In this document: positions 11,301 through 25,100 of the stretch, one piece after another
Layout: each line of letters begins with the position of its first letter
Position numbering within the stretch: the first letter of the stretch is position 1
From: Aphrophora alni
Taxonomy: Eukaryota; Arthropoda; Insecta; Hemiptera; Aphrophoridae
Assembly (NCBI GenBank): GCA_963513935.1
Contig: OY740766.1
Location: 1,890,001 to 1,954,000, forward strand
DNA: 64,000 nucleotides
Direction of reading: 5' to 3'
Notes under the pieces: generated by a model
The model's input: the letters and a program-made list of their open reading frames with translations, nothing else
What the model was told of the DNA's origin: nothing
Database searches by the model: none
Position numbers and translations under genes: made by a program

Positions 11301-14300
11301 TTGAAGAATACTTTTTTATACCACTTTTTACCTCTTTTCCTTGGTGTGGAGTAGCTGGAAATGTGTTGATCTACTCGATCAACACCACCCATTGTGTCGT
11401 TGTATGAAATTACACATTCTGGTCTTTTGGTTGCAACACCCCGTTTTTCTACATCAACCATTTTTGTGGTGTGGATTGTTGAAATGAGAGAAACAATCTT
11501 TTTGTCCTTCCATGCCATTACTGTAACTTTTCCTCGTTGAAAGCCTACTATATCTCCTTTCTTTAGTTTTAGTTTTTTTATTTCTTTTTTTTTCATTTTC
11601 AAAGGTATTCCTTTTCGGCCTAATTTTACTGTACCATAAGTGTCAGTCCTGTGAGAAACAAGTATATCAGCAAGCTGAGGAGACGAATAAAAATTGTCCG
11701 TTGTCAAGCAGTGCCCTTTTCCTAATAACTCCTTACACATCGACAATACTACTTGTGAGGACTTAGGCAACTTTCGGAAGTCATCGATGCCTAGTTCGGC
11801 ACCTATATTTTCTGAGCGTTCACCCTTGCCAGTGTAAATGGCTAAATCCCAGACATAACCACTTTTAGACTCACAGACTAAATAACTTTTTATGCCAAAG
11901 CGAGCTCGTTTGAGGGGTATGAACTGTTTCCATGACAAGCGGCCCTTGAACAAAAGCAAGCTCTCATCTACAGTTATGTCCCTATCTGGAGTAACAGTAC
12001 TTTTGAATTTTTCTCTTAGTTTTACAAGTATTGGCCAAATTTTATTCAACTTAGGATTTGGGTGTGTTCTGGGGTTGTACTCATTATTATTTGAAAAATG
12101 TAAAAATTGTTTTATTTGCTTATATCTGCGATATGGCATCGCTTGAAGGAAAAATGGAGTCATGAGTAAGGGGTTTTTAGACCAGAATAGCTCCAATTCC
12201 GGTTTGTTTACAATGCCTTGCAACATAACTAAGGCCAAAAATACCCTTAGTTCATTTGGAAGTAATTCAGCAAATGGTTTTGCTCTTCTGTGATTACATA
12301 AATAATCATTAGCATAGCGATTAGTTTCTTCACAAATAAGACTAATTATATCATCAGAAACAAAGTTCTCAAAAAATTGCAAAACACTCCCATTTATATC
12401 AAGGTCCTTTACATTTACACCTACCGTAGAAGTAAATGCGAAACGTGGGGGAGCTTGAGGTAGGCTGTTTTCGTCTATTTCCCGCCATTGCCGGGCTTGC
12501 GCTAAATCAATTGAGTTGTCTGAATCACTCTCAGTCTCACTATCACTCTCGCTTTCAACCTCACTTTCACTCTCTTCTAAATTCACTCTTTCGTAGTCAT
12601 CTTCTTCACTACTCATTTTCAAACAAACAATACACTTACTAATATAAATAATAAAATAAACAGCAGATACAGGCACGAAACTCGACTGATAAACACAGCG
12701 TCAGTAGCTCACTAAGCTGTACACAGAGCGACACTAACGCTACCTATGAAAAACAATCGAAAGTAGTGGGCGACACCCGCAAACTAAAAAATAAATACGT
12801 GAAACGAGCTAATTCGGGTTAATCTGAAATGATACGGAATATTTTTTGTTGCCCGAGCTTACTCGGGTTAGTCCGGTTTAGAACGTAGCACTTGCCCGAG
12901 CTAACTCGGGTTAGTCCGTCAAGTGGTTAATTTAAAATTAACCTATAACAAATCCGATTATAACAATTTTCATTTTTTAATTCTACTTTTATTTTATTTT
13001 ACTGTGTTGATGTCAAAGTTGATTTAAGGGTATATATTTGCGGTTGGAACAAAAAAACTACCATTTTTCCAACTATTTAGACAAGTACCCACCTAAAAAA
13101 ATTAATAATAGTATTGTCGAATCACTATCAAATTTCTATACAATGTTTGTGATCAAGTGTTTTATAAGGAATATTGCAATTTTAACTTTTTAGGTTGATA
13201 AAAAAAAGTTGTTATCAATTGTGCATGAGTAAAGTTCTCTCATCACTGAGTTATTCTGCATATTCTATTATTGGTATCTTGTCGTAGTAGTTATAAGGTT
13301 TTGAATTAGTATTTTATAAACAGTGTAGATGAATCATTTCACACTCAGAGCTGGTTTCTATTGTCTCTGGTCATGCGATGTTGCCGTGTTTGCCTTCCTT
13401 CCCTGGCTGATCAAAACAGTATTGGTTTTAACATTACACAGTTTGTACATTAATATGAAATATTGTACCAAAATTTCCGTTGTTTAATTCAAAGTTGATG
13501 GATGTCAAAGTTTCTTTTTTCTTTTAATGTTATATTATTTTTTATGTGATTGGAATCAAAAAAGTATTTTTATGTCAACTTCTGATACTTAATTTATACG
13601 ATGCATCCTACACCTGTTGGAAGAAACACAGCAAGAGAGAGAGAGAACCCGGACGAGACACAGAGAAGTTAAACTAGAGTCAGCGACAGTAAAGACTTAA
13701 TGTGTCGCTGGAAAACCATACCACCGTGTTTTCATTAATGACCGTCAGAGAGAGGAAGGATTCCTCATAGATACCGGTGCAACCATATCCATCTCACAAC
13801 ACAACAAGACAGATTATTATAATCTCTAGCCAGCAATCAACAGATTATTTCTTATACGCTGCCAATAGGACACGAATAAATACCTTCGACTCAGTACAGA
13901 AGAAACTTGACTTTGGAGTAGGACGGCGTCAAGAGTCCTACTATGTCGAGGTGGACATTGCTCCAATCTTACCGACGTTTGGAATTTCCCAAACGGTGAG
14001 ATAGTATGGAGATGAATCTTAGCTTGTTGACAGGATATACAGCTTCGTGTCAAAGTTCCAATGTCTTGATTCATCCCAGCCCCCCCCTTAAACCACGTCA
14101 TTCCTACTGAATACACATATTGTCAAAGCTCTTCTGATATTTGATAAAAAATAGTATCTCTATCCTCATTCACAAACTATCAAGCTCTAACAAGTCTTTC
14201 AAATTACAAAATTATTGCGTACAAGTTGCATTATGAAGTTATTCAGCGAAGTATTTAGCCTATTTTGTATTCAAATACACTACTTGTATTTATGTAGTTA

Positions 14301-17300
14301 CGTATGTTGTATTTATGTAACTACTTAAGATGGTAGTTTAATTTAAAATGAATTATATTTGTTTTCGTATGTTTAGTTACTGAACGTTTCATATATTTTT
14401 GTACAAATATTAATAAATATTAGTAAGTAAATAAAAGCTTTATGAATGTTATCCTGGAATGGGGGGGGGGGGATTTCCATAACACCCAAATCCCTCTTGA
14501 GTTGTACATCCACCACTCTCTGAAAGGGTCCAGCATGGGCCTGCTTTAGAGGTTCTATGATTATTCATTTGTCTTTCACCCTACCGCATAGGGAACTAAA
14601 AATGGGTACTGTAATTTTTTGTAGAATGATTAATGTTTAACAAACATTTTTATTATACAATGAACCTTGTTTTAACACACAACAAGGAGAAACAATTCAT
14701 GTACATCTACGGAAATATGTCAGTAACTTGATTTGTCATTGAGTCTCTTGGTTTCTTACTTAAAAAGCAATTTAAAACCATTTTGAAGTTGTAAACATCT
14801 CCTCACAAGATTATAATAACACACAAAACATATATACCTACCTTTTACTATGATATTTCTGAAAAACAGCTTTAGATTTAGCTGTACCACTGATTTTTTT
14901 CAAATTGCCATCTTCGAGTATTCTTAATCTTTCTTCTAATTTAGCTTTATGTGCTGCTCCTAAGTCCATTCCAGTTGAATCGTCTCCCAAAGCATCAACT
15001 CTTATTGCTAATGATGCTTTAGTTGCAAGCATACGTGAAGCCTATATATACAGAAACAGTATGAAAAATAATTATTAACTAATAATTTAAGAAATAAAAT
15101 ACAGAAACTGTAGAAAATGATTACCTATTTGTTTCAAAAATAAAAGATTGAAACGGCATGGGAAATTATTAATGATCAAAGATTAATTACAAAAATAAAA
15201 TACAGAAACACTATGAAAAGTGATTAACAAAATAAGACAGAGATAACAAGAAAAGAAATATAATAACTAGGGGTAAGTGAATTATCTAAACCTCGGATTA
15301 GATCAAATCTCGCTGAGAACTTTTAACTATTATAAAAAAGTTGTGAATAAAAGACTTTTTCATATTATGTTGCATTGGCAAAATGTTACAGTTTGAGCTC
15401 TATTATCTTATGGAAAAAATTTAAAACACATATATATTGAATCCGCCAAAGAGGAAACCTTTAAAAAATTTAAAAACTATGATTAATGATTTTTCAAAAT
15501 TAAGAAGTGATTACCATACAAATCAAATAAACCGGAAACACAAACCTGTTAATAAAAAGTAGGCCTACTTATTTAGAATATAATTGAATTACAGAAAATA
15601 ATAACTATAAATATGCATTGTTAAGAGATTTTTCATTCCTATCCAATAGAAGAAAGAAAAAATTCACATACACACATAAAATTACTGAGTGTGAATTGAT
15701 TAAATTAATTTATATTAAACATATATATATATATATATTGTAAAACACATTTTCTGTATAGATGGATACAAGTCAGATTCATTGAACTTTATGATAAATC
15801 AGTAGACATCTAAGATACATTCGATTTCTAATTACTGAAAGACCTTGTTAATTCGTACCTGATAGTCCAGCACAATCTGAAATTATTTTTAAAAAACTCT
15901 AAAAACTACTAAATCCTATTTCTGTATTCAAGTGATTTAGCTCTCAACAGCAGGCAATAAAAATGGAAAGCGTTTAGGAGAAATCAGAACTATTTGGCGC
16001 TACTACGGCTTAACACGGAGCCACTCATTTTGGGTACCATCTTTGCTTTGTGTCAGTCACAGTACGAGTTGTCCACTCGTGTAACAGTAAACCAACTTCT
16101 GTACTTTACGATTTTAACTATTTTACTGACTGACAAATAGTTTTGTGAACACTACATTTTTAACCATTTTTCTGCTTGATAAATAGTTTTCTGTATATAA
16201 AGTTTTGTGAACACCAGTGTTGTAAATGTTTTCTAAACTGAACAAAAATGCTCCAAAACGAAAACATGTTACATTGAAAATCCAATACAAAATAATGGAC
16301 ATCATAAGGAGACTGGAAAAAGGTGAGAAATGAAACAATATTATGAGGGAATTTAATATCATATCCAAATTATTTCACAAGGAACTGGATTTGTCTGTAA
16401 ATGAAATTCTATCACACAAACTTAAGTTTCCTATAAGACTCTAAGGCACTTCTCCTTGACAATTGTTAAGGTCACCCTGCAGCATCTGAGTTTTGTGTCG
16501 GACAATATTTTTACCAGTTATCTGCTGGCAAATGTTACACTAATACAACCATGTATACCAAGGGGCCATTCAAAACTTTAAGTGCTAATACAGAAGTTTG
16601 TGCAAAAGTTGTTAATCTCTGATTGCAGCATAAAGAGTTTTCAACATAAAAGATGTCATTTTCGCAGCTACTATTGCCGAGTCTGATTTTAGACAGAGCA
16701 TGGTGAAAGTTATGGCCAAAAGTGACTGGAGAAAACCTGATTGAAGATGATGAAAATATCAATCAGCCTTCAACCGGCCACTCTCAAGTCGTGTAAGCGA
16801 TTAATAGTCTTTTCAACCCAGTTGTTTGAGTAGAAAAATGTGAAATGTTATATTCTGAAGTATGGAAAAAGGTTTGATCTTGCATATCTTTAAAAAGCAG
16901 ATCTAGTAATACAGTCTAAGATAAATTGAAATCTCTCATAAGTGATAAGGATTTCATGATTCACTAAACTTTGATAATTATTGTCAAAAAGTCTTACCAT
17001 AGGAGTTAATAATAAAAGCCAATAATCATAGTTCCACAAAAAAAGCTAAATTGCAGTTAAAGGAAAATGTATTATTTTATTTTGGAGAGTTGATATTATA
17101 TCACAAATTTAGCATTACCATCAAAGTTAATTTTAGATCATATTTGCTTGACTAAAGCAGTTAATTGTGAAAATACAATTGGTAAAAGACAAATTAACAA
17201 ACTTAGTCACAAATATTTATGATTCATGAATAATTCCTAAACTTAACATCAGACCCTTACAAAGGCTAGGAAATGATAACTTACTTTCCCTTTGAGCTTG

Positions 17301-20300
17301 ATACTAGCTTGAGCTACAAGTTGAGAATGATAAATAAGTCCAAATTTAGGAGTATCTTTCTTCGTCTTAAGAGCTCTAAACAAAGCTTTTTCAGCTCCCA
17401 AGATTTGCACAGTCGAAGCTGGATGCTTGGCAAGATTCACCAAAGAACCTAAAAATTATATATAATATTAAATTATATATTTATACCATTATTATTATTT
17501 ATTTCTGTTATCGCATTTTGTTCCTTTTTCTATTAAGTGATGAAATTACTTCAATGTAAACTGGTGTCACTAAAAAGCTATTTTTGTACACTGTGTGTTT
17601 AAAATAATATTTTTAGTTTCAGCTCTTTTTCATGAAATACAAATTTATTTCAAGTCTCATTTAAAATACACGGTGAGAATATTATGTTAATATAACACAG
17701 AGAAATAATTACTGTAATGATTGATATCACAATATGTAACAAACCATTTCAATTCAGATGCTTAGTGGAAAACAACAAGATGAAATGGAGGAGATGGAGA
17801 TAAACACTCCATTTTGAGTAAAAGATTTGATCATGAAATTTGTATTGAAGCTATCAACGATGGAACAGGCACAATTGCACACAAAAGACTCCCATGACAT
17901 GTTGAACTTTACAAATGGTGATCATGACTTACAAAACACAATTATCAATGGTGGTGATTCATGCATTTATGAATACAACCTAAAATTTAATTGTGGGATA
18001 TTATATATTTCTATTTTATTCTTTGACAATATTTTTCATTAATTCCAATGTTATATGAATTATATGAAGTAATTTACCACACCTTGCACTTATTAATTTC
18101 ATGTATTCATGAATTATATTAATTTTTCTCTACTGAATCCATACATTATTTGACTTATTTTGTTTTTACTTTATCCAATTACCTTAATTTATGGCTCTAC
18201 GGTCAAATATCCTTATAATGGCATAGCTTGAAATGAGTCTATTTTATTATTATGCATTTTTCGGACATTTGCCATCATTTGTGTGTTAGAAATCAAAACA
18301 AGCCGTTTCGGGAATAAGAATCAATTCCCGTTATCAAGTGACTAAAAACTAAAGAAACATGAAACTAGAAACTAAGCCTATAGAAACGGATCGAAAGAGA
18401 AATATGTGATTTACAGAAACCTGTTTGACAGAAAAATAGATTTGTGAACATCTGAGAAAAAATGGCATCATTTCTACTTGCAACCGCACAGTTCAAATCT
18501 TTGATTTTACGCATAAAAATATGCAAACATTAGTAATTTTTTAAATATTATTTATAACGTTTTTGTGGTTTTTTTTCATGATTATGCATCTACGGAACAT
18601 TAGCTTTCCAACGGTATTTTATTTATTGTGACAGGACGATTATAAGTGGGCAAAATGTTGAATTGCAAAATACGTGTTTAGACTAAACCATGCGTCGCTA
18701 ATCGACCCGCTAACGTGTATAGGTGTATAGATGTTAAAATGAATCCTACAAGTTAGGTTTTGCATAAAATTATTATTTTTTATGAATTTTTTAAGAAAAC
18801 AAAACCTTTAAGATTACCATTTAGGGTTTAAAAAATATATAAATTTGTAATCTTGACTATAATAAAGTAGTTACATTTAATTTTATTTATTTATTTTTGT
18901 TTTTTTGGATGGGATCGTTAGTAATATTTCGAAATTAAAATTTAGAAATCGTCCATACAGCACAAATTTATTTGTTGGCCCACCATAATTTAAAAATTAT
19001 AAAAATTCAATATCTGCGACTTCAATCATTTGTCCACTCATATATTTTTGTAAAATTAAATAAATAGGACAACTTTTGCTTTCACAGCTGAGACCTTCTA
19101 CTTCAAGTTATATTGTTAATATAACTTTGCTAGCCCTACTGGTTGATGCAATTTAATTATTACACTCCACGGTAGTGTAGCAGTATATACAGTGAACTCT
19201 GATATAGATATACATGTATGTTAATCTCTTATTTACACAATGCTTCTTCCTGCAATTTGTAAATATATTTTTTTGAAGTTTTTTTCATAGAAATATTTAT
19301 CACAATATTTGTTAATGTAGATAAAAATTCACATCATCGCAGATATACACCAATTTACTCTTCACACACCTTCTCAGCATTGACCTGATCAGCTGCTGGA
19401 CAGACCTTGCAATTAATCCAATTTGTGGTAGTAGGATGAACAAGTGAAACCCTTTACATTATTTAAACAACTATAATTAATTTGGTCTTTCGTGTTAAAT
19501 TGATCTATAGACCTCAAGCTTGCTACAAGGTTTATGAAATGTATGGCTCGAAAAATCAGCAGTTTAAGATGAGCAGTGTTGGAACATAGTGTCTGTAAAT
19601 CTTGTAAACAGGGTTTTTGGAGGTAGTTACGTCTAGTGAGAGTATGTTGATAGGCAAACATGGACAACATTTTGATAAAGGTTAGTGTGTAGTTTTACAG
19701 AGTTGATTTTTCCTTTTAAACTTGAGGAGAATTGAAAAATGTGTATCTATCTAGTGGTTTAAATCTGTAGCCATGACAAAAAGTTCTTGTTTTTTATATT
19801 CTACAGTCCATATTATGTTTATCTTTATCTTTGGGATAGCGTCCTCTCTTAACTAAACCGCTCTCAAGTATATAAATACCTGCATGTGATATGAGACGAG
19901 CTCCTATTAATTCCCCAAGGAGAACAGTAACATTAGGAGCGATAGCCATCATTCTAGATCTTAAGTAATCATATAATTGTGTTCTGTATGAGGAAATCTC
20001 TATAACCTAAAACAAAAATATAAACTTACATCATTACATTTCCATTGGTTTATACTTTTTAATTAAGGAAGTTTCTAATTTATTTTATGCATTCAATAAT
20101 TTTTTCTTTTATATTTATGAATAAAATTTCATAACAAACTCCACTATTTTATATTAGTGATGACCAATTTCCAATCAAACTAAGAAATGTTAAACAAATA
20201 ATTATAAAATGAATTTAATAAATTTTATTATTCCTGTAAAACTAATCTTAAACCATTTGAGGTTTATAAGAATATTTAATAAAAAAATACGTAAATTACT

Positions 20301-21392
20301 GATTCTGCCAAATTATGAAGGACCATAACCAGTCCTGGTTTTAACTAACTTTAGGCCTATGGGGCCAAAAATAATTTCCAAACTCTTATTTTCCAATTAC
20401 TTCAAATAAAATTTTCCTACTTTTTACTATAAGGTAAATTTACAGTATAATTTAAAATAAATAAACATTAAATTTTAAGAAAAGATTTACTCTGATGTAA
20501 ATTAAATTTTCTGATACTTAGGACAAAGAAAGAAGAATACCGATTTAAAAAATATGAAAATACACCTATTTGATCCATTTTCATTTATTTAATTCAATTT
20601 TCCCCATTAAGTTACACCTGCAATATACAGCGAGCTATAGCAGAAAAGTAGCTTATCTTACAAATTTAATTAAAAACATACAAAGTCAATATAACAAATA
20701 CTATACAAAATGAAAACTAACATACACTTAATAACCACTTAGAATAAATATAAATTTGTTATACAGATAAAAACATAAAAACACAAATGAATAATAATTA
20801 TTAAAAAAACAACTAAAAATATATAAAAAAGGGTGGCTTATAATATTTTGTTGTCCTGGAGAAATTCAGTAGACTTTATTAAGATTTGTGGTATACACCA
20901 GAATCAACCAACAGATGTTTACGACAATGCACAAAACATAGAAGCTCAACCAGATTAAATAGACAACATCAAAGTTAAAATTTTACAATTCCTGAATATG
21001 TTTTTACAAGGGAAAAGTTTAGATCTATTGAACATGATTCTAAAATATTTGTTTAATTGTAAAAATATGCTGTTTCCTTAAATTTCCCCAAAATATAATA
21101 CCATATTCAACTTGTAAATAAAACTATGTAAAACGTAATTAAAGGACTTTTGCAAAGAAAACTGTCATAATAACTTAAATAAGAAAACTCATAAGTAGTG
21201 CAAGACATTTTCTATTAGTGAATTAAATTTTTTTTTAAACTTTATGAACTTTTATTTGAAATTTTAACTATAAATATACATTTAATATAAAATATGTTTG
21301 TTATTTACAGGAATCTTGTTCTATAATTTGTTTATTATAAAATGTATGTATTTTAGGACGAGTTAAGCAAACCACTTAACCAAAATATGTAT

Positions 21393-21436
<44 letters not shown>

Positions 21437-22090
21437 TAATATGTTACTTCGTCGTCTCATACACACTGATTCTTGTCTCCAACCGGTTTCGCTGCTTCAA
21501 TTAGTCAGCATCATCAGGGTTTAGCTGCTACTGCTTCGTCATTAACATAAAAAACACTACATAACACACATTACAGACACACATGCGTACACTCTATGTC
21601 CTGTCAGGTGGCCGGCCAGTTCCGTACTGAATCTGCATCTCGTAATTTTTTATCATTGTTCAAATATGCAGAATAAATACTGTCAGATTCAAACCTTATT
21701 TGTTCATTTATTATTTTCGTTTTGCTGGTTTGGTCTTCAACAAATATATAAAACTGTTGTTGAAAACCAAACCAGCAAAACAAAAATAATAAATGAACAA
21801 ATAAGGTTTGAATCCGACAGTATTTATTCTGCATATTTGAACAATGATAAAAAATACGAGATACAGATTCAGTACGGAACTAGCCGGCCACCTGACAGGA
21901 CATAGAGTGTACGCATGTGTGTCTGTAATGTGTGTTATGTAGTGTTTTTTATGTTAATGACGAAGTGATGATGCTGACTAATTGAAGCAGCAAAACCGGT
22001 TGGAGACAAGAATCAGTGTGTATGAGACGATGTAAGTAAGATATTTATAAATAAATATACTCATGCGATAAAAATGCTAATAAAGAATCT

Positions 22091-22137
<47 letters not shown>

Positions 22138-25100
22138 GAAAATAAACGTATTTCATAAGTTTTTCATGATCATTTATCATATATGAGTAGGTTTTCCTGA
22201 AATTCATGACCCAAAAAAAGAGTAACATAAATAAGTGCTTTTCTCAGAAGCTGGCGGCGCCTGTTAATTTAAAATAAATTCTTCCTAGCATAAAATTTAA
22301 AATAAACAAATAAACTCAAGCCTTCAGATTTAATTGAAAAGTGATGAAATTATTGTATAGTTACAGTAATATTAACTTACTGATATATAATAGTTTCAAA
22401 ACATATTATAGAATGTGCAATTTAAGTTTTGACGAAATGAAAAATGAAATAAAAACAAAGGAAATAAATCACACATCACACAATAAGAGCAATGTCTGAC
22501 ATACCATACCTGATCACAAAGATTCAGTATATTAAGAGTATCTTCTTCCGAGATTTCTGTACCCATTGAAATCTCTGCAACTTCTCTTACTTTTGCTTCT
22601 ATATCTTCTGGTAAAAGGTCTGATAAATCTGTATTAGATATGTTCTCCCTTGTACCTTTAAACCACAAAACAAACAAAAAATACAATTTAACATAGCTTT
22701 ATTTAGTATCTATATTTAATTACACTCTAAATAATCATATATATTTGTTACCTGCAAAACTGATTGCGGGAATCTACTAGTTGTGTCTAGACTAACCTAG
22801 TAAACTTGTTTTACCCTCTACACACTTCAGCCTATAAGACTTTTTATGTACTTCTTATTCCTCCTCACTAGCTTGTTGCTTGGGTCGAAGATTACTTGTT
22901 TTCTACGTCTTAATGGTTCACACTTTATATGTTCTGCAGTTTCCAGATGCTGGTTGCATAGTCTCCATTTCAGGTTTCCTTTACATAATCCCATGGTATT
23001 AAGATGCTTCTTGAAAGCGCCATGGCCTGATACGAGGCTTAATATTTCTCTCTGATTTCATTTACTTTGTGAAGTGACGAACTAAAAGAGTTTCAAATCC
23101 AGATGGCACAGTAATCCGTAAAGTTTCCCCATGAATTATTTTGTCCATTGTTCCTAATATCTAAGTTTAGCCATTGTTTTACACTATCTTTTGCTATGGC
23201 TTTAGTTATTCCACATACGGGTTCTGGACCAATGAAGGGTTTCTTAGATAAATTTTTTGCCAGTTTATCCACCTTTTAATTACCTTAGTAGTCTCTGTGA
23301 CCTGATATCCAACCAAATATTACCTGGTTTTAGGTCGAAAGCTTAATTAAGGTTAGGTGACAATCCCACACTAGTCATGAATAGTTTTTGTATGAGCTTA
23401 CAGACTAAAAAGCAGTATGACTGTCCGTCCTCATAATGATGTACTCATTGGTATATCCTTTTGCTAGGCACAGTTGTGTGCAATTCCAATATTGCCCATA
23501 ACTTCTGTTTGAAATACAGTCGGATATTTTTCCAAAGCTATACTTATATTTTCTTTGGTTTTCAAATTGCCCTAAAGACACTATTCAGATTATGGAACCA
23601 CATTTTTATACGATCTGATCGACCAACAATGTTCATTTTTATTTCCAGAGGTGACTGTGTACACGGATACAATACCACTAGCTTCTACATTCATTTCCAG
23701 ATTTGTGACACTATAGGGTTTTTAAATCCAAAACATAAATTGGTCATGTTTACTTGCAGACGGTTTTTAAATCCTTAACAATTCTTATACCTTTAGCAGT
23801 CAGTGAAGGATTTATTTAAAGAATTTAAATTCATTTCTCGCATTTCTGGTGTTGTATCAGCTAAAAAGTGGAACAGTTTTCTAGCTGTGCAATACCTAGT
23901 TAGGTCATTAAAATAAATTATAAAGCAAATAGATAACCCAAGTTAATCTAAAATACTGAATAAACCTTCAGTTAATTTACAACAGAATAAAAAAATAATA
24001 CTCACCAACAAGTTTGATCGTTTTGACAAAAACTACATTGTCTGTTATAATCTTTCCTAACTCAGGGAAATGCCATCCATACCATTCTCGACATCTCATG
24101 GTATAATTGTTCAATTCCTTATCTAGTTCATCCAATAAACAAATAGCTTGTATAATCATTGTGTCAACTTTGTCAGGACTAAATTTCAACTTATATCTGG
24201 AAAGACTGTAACAACAAGTTATTTTTATTACTTTTAATAAATATACAATCCTTTATTAATTGCAAGGTGTCCAGTCCAGTAATCAAGAAGTGCAGCGATA
24301 ATCAAGAAAAATGGAGATAATGGGTAAATTATTGCAATTAATTTTGCATGAATAAAGAATTCAACTTATGTTTTAATTAGACATTAATTAAAACATATCA
24401 TTGTAGATCCTGTTTGCATTGACTAAATTAAGACCCACGGTTTATAGCAAGTTAGTGGTGACAAAGACTATTTTCTACCTTTTTTAAAAAAATTCTTCCA
24501 GTAAAATATGTAACGCTTAATATTATATGTAATTAAACAAATCAAGTATGTATTTTGTACTTATTTTAGATGTTAAGATGAAATGTTTGAATTAGTTATT
24601 AATATGTTTTGTTAATTACTCATTGTTATTAATATTCATGTATTTAATGCACAAGATTGTATAAAGTTAGGCAACAGATGACAAACAAACTAACATAACC
24701 ACAAAATGTAATAATAACACTTTGAATTTAGGATATTAATTAAACATTTGTAATAAGAAACTCACATAACTAAAATACACACAACGATGATAATAATAAT
24801 AATGAAAATTAATTTTCGAAGGTGTAAAAGAAGGAAGGAGAGAAACTTGTAAACATTAAAAAACCGATTTACCAGTTTAGGTAATATTAAATCTATCTCG
24901 TAAAGTTCAACAAGGAACTGTTAGGAATAAGTTAATATTAGGTTATATTAGGAAGAACTCATATTCACAAAGCTTAGAATGATCCAACTATTGTGAAACA
25001 GTTAAAAAAATCAACTTTAATGTAATAGCAGATATTTCTTGAAACTCCATATTCAAGGATAAAATAAAGCAAAAGCTTAAAGTTTCAAATATTTAATAGT

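Larger units (their letters stand above)
10593..12930 (-). mobile_element. Complete piggyBac-like DNA transposon with TTAA duplication
   Basis: The element body is 10597-12926 (2330 bp), flanked by TTAA at 10593-10596 and 12927-12930. Both ends carry CCACTTGACGG as an inverted repeat, at 10597-10607 and (complement) 12916-12926. A single uninterrupted transposase lies inside on the minus strand. It sits in NOP58 intron 9 in the same orientation as the host gene. Intact ends and an open frame suggest recent insertion and possible autonomy; movement itself cannot be judged from sequence. Confidence 0.95.

Noticed and set aside
21604..21905. Two nearly identical open frames on opposite strands as a gene pair
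   Set aside because: They are the same sequence read from the two arms of the palindrome; there is no coding signature.
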